Assembly: GCA_043228905.1 (NCBI GenBank)
Contig: JBHGNT010000014.1
Coordinates: 18,910,001-18,974,000 of the forward strand
Direction of reading: 5' to 3'
DNA: 64,000 nt
From: Azolla caroliniana
Lineage: Eukaryota > Polypodiophyta
Shown here: positions 57,298 through 64,000 of the stretch, piece by piece
How the letters are laid out: the number at the start of each line of letters is the position of its first letter
How positions within the stretch are numbered: the stretch's first letter is position 1
The notes under the pieces: generated by a model
Seen by the model: only the letters and a program-made list of their open reading frames with translations
Told to the model about the DNA's origin: nothing
Database searches by the model: none
Position numbers and translations under genes: made by a program

Positions 57298-59340
57298 ATT
57301 TGTTTTTATTCACCATATTTTGGTTATTTGTTAGTCTCCTCGATTTACCCAAATATTCCCCTCCCCATAAAACCTTTGTATATTGTTTTTGCTTATCGTA
57401 TTTTTGGTTTTTTTTTCTGGTTTCCTCAAATTACCCAAATACCCCTCAACATCTACCCTTCACCACCAATGTCTCTTTCCCATTTCTAGCCACCCACACG
57501 CACACGTCCAATATATATCGTCTTTTGTCATCATTTGCCTCTTTATATTTCCTCATAAGGAGCTTCTCTGATGATGTATCTTTAAAGTGTAGGACACGTT
57601 GTGAACCCAAACTCGTGGGTTCTATCTAATCCTTGCTTTTTCACATGTTTTTTGTTGCGTCGTATCTTTCATATACGAAACCACATGTCACATTAATGTG
57701 CTTGACTAACCAACAACCTCACAACATCCAAATGGTTGACACGACTATCTTGAGCAACTATGGAGTTTCTGATAAATCCATTAGCCATTCATTGCTTATA
57801 AAAGTGTGTACGAAGGCCATCGAGCTTTCTCTTTTTGAACCATTGCTTGATGTATGAACAAAGACACGACGGTGTTGATAAACTCATTACCCACTTTTTT
57901 TAAAACACGAAGTTAATTACATAAAATATCATTCACGTTACTTCGGGGTATCTTGGTAATAGTTTTTAGAAATTCGAGGGCTTTTCTTTGTTACAAAGTT
58001 GGGGTCCTTTGGGTTTTTTTGTCCCAGGGCTATGGGACCAAAGCGAAAACATTTCACATGGTGTGTGGAATGATATAAGTAGCTCTTGATGTGTTTCTTT
58101 GTTGCGAGATTGTAGATTGGGAAGTGAGGAAAGAAATTATAGAGAAGATATAAAAAATGAGAGGACCTTGAATCTTTTGAAAGAGTTTTGGTAATGTCAT
58201 GAATACAAAATCATCACAACACGATAATAAATGGATATTATTAGGTCATGAACGGAGGGGTAAGACAGACACATTGCTATTGTCATCCTAAGATGCAAAC
58301 TGAAAAGAATACAAAAAGATTAGATAGAGTATGGCAACGCAATGGGAACATACATAGTAATGAGTTTGGGTAAGTATATATTATATGTAGAGTGTCTACA
58401 TGGATGTATAGACATGAGAACATCATACCAAGTTTACCAACAATAAGAATACTTGGTATAGTTATATGTTTCGCGCAACCATTGAATCAATGCATACATT
58501 TCATGTTGGATTGTAATAATCTTCTATAATTGTGTTTAATTTAAGATGACATTGTTATGAGTGTCAAATGTTTGTTACATGTTTTTTACTTTATTGAACA
58601 TATTAATAGGAAACGTGTTATGTCTTTTTTATTTATTCAACATATTATATATCACGAAATCTTGAAACTTCAATTGTTCACACCATGCATGGTAACTTGT
58701 CAATTAAACCTTTTAACACAACTTGATATGGCATGCATATATACATATGTTCATGAATGTTGGTAGGTGTTCTCCTCCTCCAAGGCAAGTTAGACCCTAC
58801 TTGAAGCAATTTAAGAGAAAATTGGCATCGTGCATTGAAAGAGAGATTATTAATGTCTCGCTCATCGAACTTGGCAAAAGAATGCACCAAAAGATAACAA
58901 CATGACAACATGCATTAGAACTACCTTTTAAATTATACTTACTACATGGTAAAAATGACAATGCCAATATTGCCAACCCATGTGCGAATGTAACAACGTG
59001 TTCTCCCAAACAAAAATGCGCGAAGAGTAGTTATGATAACCACAATATCAAGCCCTAGAACGAAAAACACGACAAACCTTTTATACTCAATGATGCGAAA
59101 CACATGTTGTACAACAACATTGTGATGTTTACGGATTTAAACTTAAAATTTCGAGTGACAAGTCAAAAAACAATAAATGGTGGGACATAACAAATCTCCT
59201 AGTATAATGTAAAAAGGCAATACTTTTTTTCACCCGATGGTCTTGTTGGAAAAGACACTCACTTCCCCACAATATATTCTTATGAGGAGCTATGCAAGTA
59301 TGTATGTTTCGTTGGGAGGGAGCAAAGCAAAAATGATACA
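57298..59340. other. Intergenic DNA, no gene seen
   Basis: AT-rich, with only short chance frames. 57300-57450 repeats, in diverged form, the T-rich/CCCC-rich text at 52660-52750 on the other side of the copia element (GTATTTTTGGTTATTTG, CCCAAATACCCCTCC). Confidence 0.6.
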
Positions 59341-59344
59341 AACA

Positions 59345-59875
59345 CATAGGATGCAGGCAGTTAGTAACAAAGCAAAAACGATACAAACACATAGGACACA
59401 AACATGGACACCACAGACACAGAACAAACACGAGCATGGAGACGAACATGCATGTGGGCGTGGACACGAACATAGACACACGAACAAGAACACAAACATG
59501 GAACATGGAACATGGGCACGAACTTGGATATAGATATGAACACGAACAGAGGACATATGACACATACACAAACACGGACACGAACATGGACACGGACATA
59601 GGACACAGATTACGAACACAAACATAGGAACAAACCCCGCACAAGACACAGACACGAACACAAACACAGACACGAACACAGGACCTTGACATGGACATAG
59701 ACACGAACACAGACATAGGACACAGGTTACGAACACAAACACGAACACGAACACGAACACAAACATAGGAACAAACCCGGCACAAGACATAGACACGGAC
59801 ACGGACACGGACACGGACACAGACACGGGACCCTGACATGGACATAGACACGGACATGGACATAGGACAACAAGA
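59345..59875. repeat. Minisatellite of GAACAC / GGACAC hexamers
   Basis: About 530 bp of degenerate ACACGAACAC, GACACGGACAC and ACATAGGACACA units with higher-order repeats (the block AACAAACCC.GCACAAGACA occurs twice). Long minus-strand frames coding Val-Arg or Cys-Pro repeats are by-products. A run of 16 G follows at 59955-59970. Confidence 0.9.
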
Positions 59876-59970
59876 GATGAGAGGAGAGAAACCAAAATAA
59901 ATGAAATTAAAAACCTAAAAAAAAAGCCCCCAAAAGGACGGACAAAGCTTTTTTGGGGGGGGGGGGGGGG

Positions 59971-60012
59971 TTGACGACGTGGCAGCTCGTCCACGTGGAC
60001 ACTCCACGTGGC
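59971..60012 (+). promoter_or_regulatory. Cluster of ACGT-core (G-box/ABRE-type) elements in the aconitase promoter
   Basis: Within 40 bp: TGACGACGTGGC (59972-59983), CACGTG at 59992-59997 and CACGTG at 60005-60010. The spacing suits bZIP factors. It lies about 340 bp upstream of the aconitase ATG. Function is inferred from motif only. Confidence 0.55.
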
Positions 60013-60124
60013 CTCTGGCTTCGCCTTCTTTAAGCTGGGTTCTGTTTGTTCTCTCTTCTGATCTGTGCTTCTCTCCCCTGTTTCTGGGCGGCGCTGTGCA
60101 GTACCCGAGTAATTGCTTCATCTT

Positions 60125-60300
60125 TCAAGCCCTAATCCTAACCCAAGCAATCCTGGAAACCCTAAATTTACAACCCTAGACCCTAATTCTAAACCCTAAA
60201 CCCTAAACCCTCGAACCAAACCAAATCCTAACCTTACCACAATACCCAAAATCCCAAAACTTTAAATCCTAGATGCCAAACCCGAAACCCTAATATCTCT
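60125..60300 (+). repeat. Interstitial telomere-type repeats in the aconitase leader
   Basis: A core of about three AAACCCT units (60192-60212) sits in a longer degenerate AACCCTAA-rich stretch. Telo-box motifs in leaders are common in plant housekeeping genes; it could be regulatory or a remnant. Confidence 0.6.
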
Positions 60301-60348
60301 TCAAGAATCAGAGAACTGCCCTCAGTTTCCCCCCTGAATAGCGTTCAC

Positions 60349-63300
60349 ATGCTCACATTGTTCCCAAACTTGAATTTAATTGATTCCTCTTCTTTGTCCT
60401 CCAGCTCGCCCACTAATAACGCTTCTCGTCTTGTCATCAGAGATAATAGTCTCCACCGAAGCACAATCAAACTCGTCTCGTCTTCTTCGTCTTTCTTTTA
60501 TCCCAGAAGAAGGTCTCCTTCGGCAGCTACTTGTATCACATATTCTTCATATAGGCGGATCTCCAGAGAAGTCTCCACAATGGGTAAGTGATTATCCATT
60601 TAGATTAGATCTAATTGTCTAAGTTAGCATCTTTACACGTGCCCTCTATTTTCTTGCATGTTTATATAAGTGGAGTCTCCGTATGAGCATAGATATTAAT
60701 CGTACTTGAATGGAGTCAAATTGGCCAAAGATAGTGAGTCATGGAAGATTTATGGTCTTGGACATGGACCCAGATAATAATATTATGTGGAACCAGTCAA
60801 GACAAACATAGTCATCTCCACTCATGCATCTTGTTGCGTGGTCAATGTTTCTTTGTATATGGACTAGTTTCTTGCTATGCGTGAATGAATATATATGCTA
60901 ATGTAGTTAATTAAGCCAAAGATAACTGGGCGACAGGATTTGTATGGCTGTAGGATACATATGGTTCCTATCATACATTGATGGAGTTAACCACTTCAAG
61001 GGAAGGCCAATGGAGCAATCTGGATATCTTTGTTCTTAGATATAGGCCGGTTGTGAGGTAGTGTGCATTCTTACACTAAATGGGGATAACAAGCTGCCAT
61101 GATCAGGCACAGTTTGGGATAGCTATTTTTGTGGATATAGACATAAACTAATGGAGGTAATTAGGCCATAGATAGGCGAATCAAACATTGGGCTAGGCAC
61201 AGTCTAGATTAATGTTATCTTTTGGACCTAGAGCTTTGATTATATGTCTCATAAGGTATTCCTTATCTTTTGGACATAGGCCTTCCGTTGATTGGTATAA
61301 ATAAGGAATCAGGATCATGAGCTCTCATTTAATAATACATTGATGGAATCAATTAGGCCAGAGATATTTGATTAGTGATTAATTATTGTGGGTCAGGCAT
61401 AAACTTTATAATTGTGGCCTTTTGGACATAGTCCTAGGATTAACTGATTTAAGGCCTCATGATCTATTGTGTAATCATACATTAATGGAGGCAATTTGGT
61501 GAGAGATAGGCCAATGGGGCATTTGATCAGGCATTGCATGGATAGCTATGGTCTTTGATGTAGACATAGACCTTCTCTAATTTTTTATTAATCATTCTTT
61601 AATTAAGCTCAATCATTGATTAGATACTAAAATTCTTACAAGTTCTCTTGACAGCTTCTGAGAATCCATTCGGCTACACATTGACTGACCTGCCCAATCC
61701 AGAGGGTGGGAGCTATGGCAAATACTTTAGCATCACAGCTTTGAATGATCCTCGCACAGGTAAATCCCCCCACCCCCCCTCCCCCCCAAAGAAAAACAAC
61801 CAACAACAACAACAAGAAGAAGCTAGTTTTTTCCTTCCCAATGCACACTTTAATTACTGTAAATCGCAACAATCGTGAAAGAGTGCATTTATATATTTTC
61901 TGTTTGGATCTTCGGTGGTATAGAGACTCTTCCATTTTCCATCAAGATATTGTTAGAATCCGCAGTAAGGAATTGCGACAATTTCCAAGTGATGAAAGAG
62001 GATGTAGAGAAAATCCTTGATTGGGTAAATACTGCACCAAAACAAGTTGAAATACCTTTCAAACCTGCCAGAGTTATTTTACAGGTTAGTCCTTTTTTAT
62101 TGTTAAACTATCTTGTCCATTGGAAAAGGGCTTCTGTATGACATAAAATTGAAATTGGAGTTTGTATTATACCATAACCTAGTTTTGATTGAGTCTAATG
62201 CATTGAAACAGGTCCTGTATGTAAGGTGTCCTTATATACCCTATTCTGACATAAATGCTTATGGATTTATACCAAATATACCCAGAAGTGTTTCTTATTT
62301 CTTTACAGGATTTTACAGGAGTTCCAGCTGTTGTTGACCTTGCGGCAATGCGAGATGCCATCAAAAGGCTAGGAGGGGATGCAAACAAAATAAATCCTTT
62401 AGTGAGTGCTTATATATTCTGCTATTTATCTTTCTTACCAAAAGTAAATTGCATAAACGGACATACATATGCATGCATATAAATTTGTAGATGTTAAAAT
62501 TTTCTTGCCAAATTGAATTCGTATATCCTGATATGATGTCTTTGCAAAAAAAAAATTCTGTGTTGTCATGATTTGTTAATATACAGGTACCTGTTGATCT
62601 TGTCATTGACCATTCTGTCCAAGTTGATGTTGCACGAGTGGAGAATGCTCTCCAAACAAATATGCAGTTTGAGTTTGACAGGAACAAAGAGCGATTTGCC
62701 TTTTTGAAGTGGGGGTCGGGTGCGTTTAAGAACATGCTTGTTGTTCCTCCTGGATCGGGTATCGTGCATCAGGTAAAGCACTCAAAGAGTTCATGTTTAT
62801 TAGTTTCTTATGCCTGATAATGGAACATCAATGAATGGGCCATTGTGGTAGCATTAAATTGCAAAAACCATTTGTATATTATTGGCACACTTGAATGGAA
62901 ACATCTTGTTGATTGATGTAATGGGATTTCAAGAGGGTTTAATCTACGGCAAGATTGGACACCGGCTATTGTAATGGATAGGTGAATCTGGAGTATCTCG
63001 CCAGAGTGGTCTTTAATAAGGATGGATTTCTTTACCCGGATAGTCTTGTTGGCACGGACTCTCACACCACAATGATAGATGGGCTTGGGGTTGCTGGATG
63101 GGGAGTTGGTGGTATTGAAGCAGAGGCAACAATGCTTGGTCAAGTAAGTTGACATTGTTAATTGTAGTTCAATGCTTGCGAAAACAAGTTAGTTTCTACT
63201 AACCAGTTGTGTGTATATAATATTACTAGCTGGCATATATCTGATGCTTATGGTTGTGCAATTTGGAAATTTCTTGTAGCCCATGAGCATGGTCCTTCCT

Positions 63301-64000
63301 GGTGTTGTGGGTTTTAAATTGAATGGAAAATTACAGACCGGGGTTACGGCAACTGATTTAGTACTAACAATCACCCAAATGCTTAGGAAACATGGGGTAG
63401 TTGGCAAGTTCGTGGAGTTCTACGGTATTGTTTAAACACTTTCTTAGCAATAATTCAACTGCGTTATCCTTCTTGATTGCATTTTCCTATGGTATGACAC
63501 GAGTCTTATTAAAATGCAGGAGAAGGAATGACTGCATTGTCACTAGCAGACCGTGCCACAATAGCAAATATGTCTCCAGAATATGGAGCGACAATGGGCT
63601 TCTTCCCAGTTGACCATGTAACGTTACAATACCTAAGGTTAACAGGAAGAGATGAAGAAAAGGTTTGTTTATCTACAGCTGATTCTGTGTGTTTCAACTG
63701 TGCTGGTACTTCTTTCACATAAGCTAAATGAGTGTTTTCAAGTAGGTTAAGATGATTGAGGCATACTTACGTGCCAACAAATTGTTTATTGACTACAATG
63801 AGGTTAGAATTTGAATTTGAATATTTTTGTTCTTGTTAACTAAGAAAAACAGTTTGAGTTGAGAACATTGTTGAGTTGCAGCCTATAGTAGAGAAGACAT
63901 ATTCATCGTACCTGGAGCTGGATCTTGCAATGGTAGAACCTTCTGTTTCCGGACCTAAACGGTAATTGTAAAATGGAACATAAGGGGAACTAAGTAGCAG
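60349..64000 (+). CDS. ACO: Aconitate hydratase (aconitase), 5' part, runs off the right edge
   Basis: Exons: 60349-60583, 61655-61759, 61924-62084, 62309-62401, 62587-62772, 62982-63143, 63280-63424, 63520-63662, 63746-63802, 63882-63961 (continues). All phases agree; about 455 residues are visible of an expected 950-1000. Residues 1-77 are rich in Ser/Arg with few acids (a likely mitochondrial presequence). Codon 78 is an ATG opening [11 protein letters not shown], the start form of cytosolic plant aconitases. Then [81 protein letters not shown], all core aconitase blocks. It interconverts citrate and isocitrate using a 4Fe-4S cluster; the cluster cysteines lie beyond the window. The 1.07 kb first intron is repeat-rich. 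Confidence 0.96.
60700..61540 (+). repeat. Degenerate dispersed repeats within aconitase intron 1
   Basis: The phrase GATGGAGT(C/T)AATTAGGCCA.AGATAG recurs in altered forms near 60710, 60903, 60981, 61151, 61342 and 61482, and TTTGGACATAGGCC-like words recur between them. Spacing is irregular (about 80-190 bp). No coding potential. Confidence 0.6.

Noticed and set aside
59129-59994. Two overlapping 230-240 codon minus-strand frames rich in Val-Arg-Val and Cys-Pro
   Set aside because: Products of the GAACAC-type minisatellite; both frames are open for the same reason and resemble no family.
1-64000. CRISPR arrays, operons, bacterial promoters or origins
   Set aside because: The window is eukaryotic; spaced direct repeats here are microsatellites, tandem duplications or transposon tails.

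Overview
The window is nuclear DNA of a land plant. Genes are split by GT-AG introns, there is plant-type retrotransposon debris, a plastid-derived insertion, and plant-specific families (arabinogalactan peptide, BRIZ-type E3 ligase, plant aconitase). I think a seed-free vascular plant, most likely a fern, is the best guess: long repeat-filled introns, very abundant (CA)n/(CT)n tracts, a plastid psbN relic ending in HED, and above all an ion-channel family thought to be missing from flowering plants. The species cannot be fixed from the sequence.

Layout. 1-1320: low-complexity DNA. 1150-3260 (+): a small gene for a 64-residue GPI-anchored arabinogalactan peptide, probably with a 1.3 kb intron in its 5' UTR. 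3260-6220: intergenic, three short tandem duplications. 6221-14248 (-): a complete 12-exon BRIZ-type RING/ZnF-UBP ubiquitin ligase (526 residues, all intron phases agree). 14250-20700: intergenic, with a tRNA-like sequence, three related hAT-like MITEs (two with perfect 8-bp target duplications), a degenerate non-LTR RT fragment, a Ty3/gypsy-like LTR-gag relic, and a nuclear plastid insertion with psbN and the start of psbH.

20728-52390 (-): the centrepiece, a roughly 32 kb gene of at least 23 exons for a four-domain voltage-gated cation channel of the Cav/NALCN/CatSper superfamily, about 1,700 residues. S4 arginine ladders, pore helices, an EF-hand-like segment and a C-terminal IQ motif are readable. 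Three selectivity filters carry TxDx(W/I). Exon phases agree across all resolved junctions and no resolved exon contains a stop, so the gene looks maintained. Two weak points remain: the domain I S1 region, where a hydrophobic stretch lies in a second frame, and the domain I filter exon, not found with confidence and possibly inside a 100-N assembly gap (40967-41066). The introns hold many fragments of one LINE family sharing a 3' end, solo LTRs, AT-rich foldback elements and a gypsy relic.

52748-57297 (-): a young but defective Ty1/copia element with about 97% identical LTRs, followed by a second PBS-gag start, ending about 360 bp upstream of the channel start codon. 57300-60348: no gene; a GAACAC-type minisatellite, then a compact promoter with three ACGT-core elements. 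60349 to the right edge (+): the first ten exons of an aconitase gene with a transit peptide; an in-frame downstream ATG would give the cytosolic-type start.

The genes have no evident shared pathway; this is an ordinary plant chromosomal neighbourhood whose notable member is the channel.
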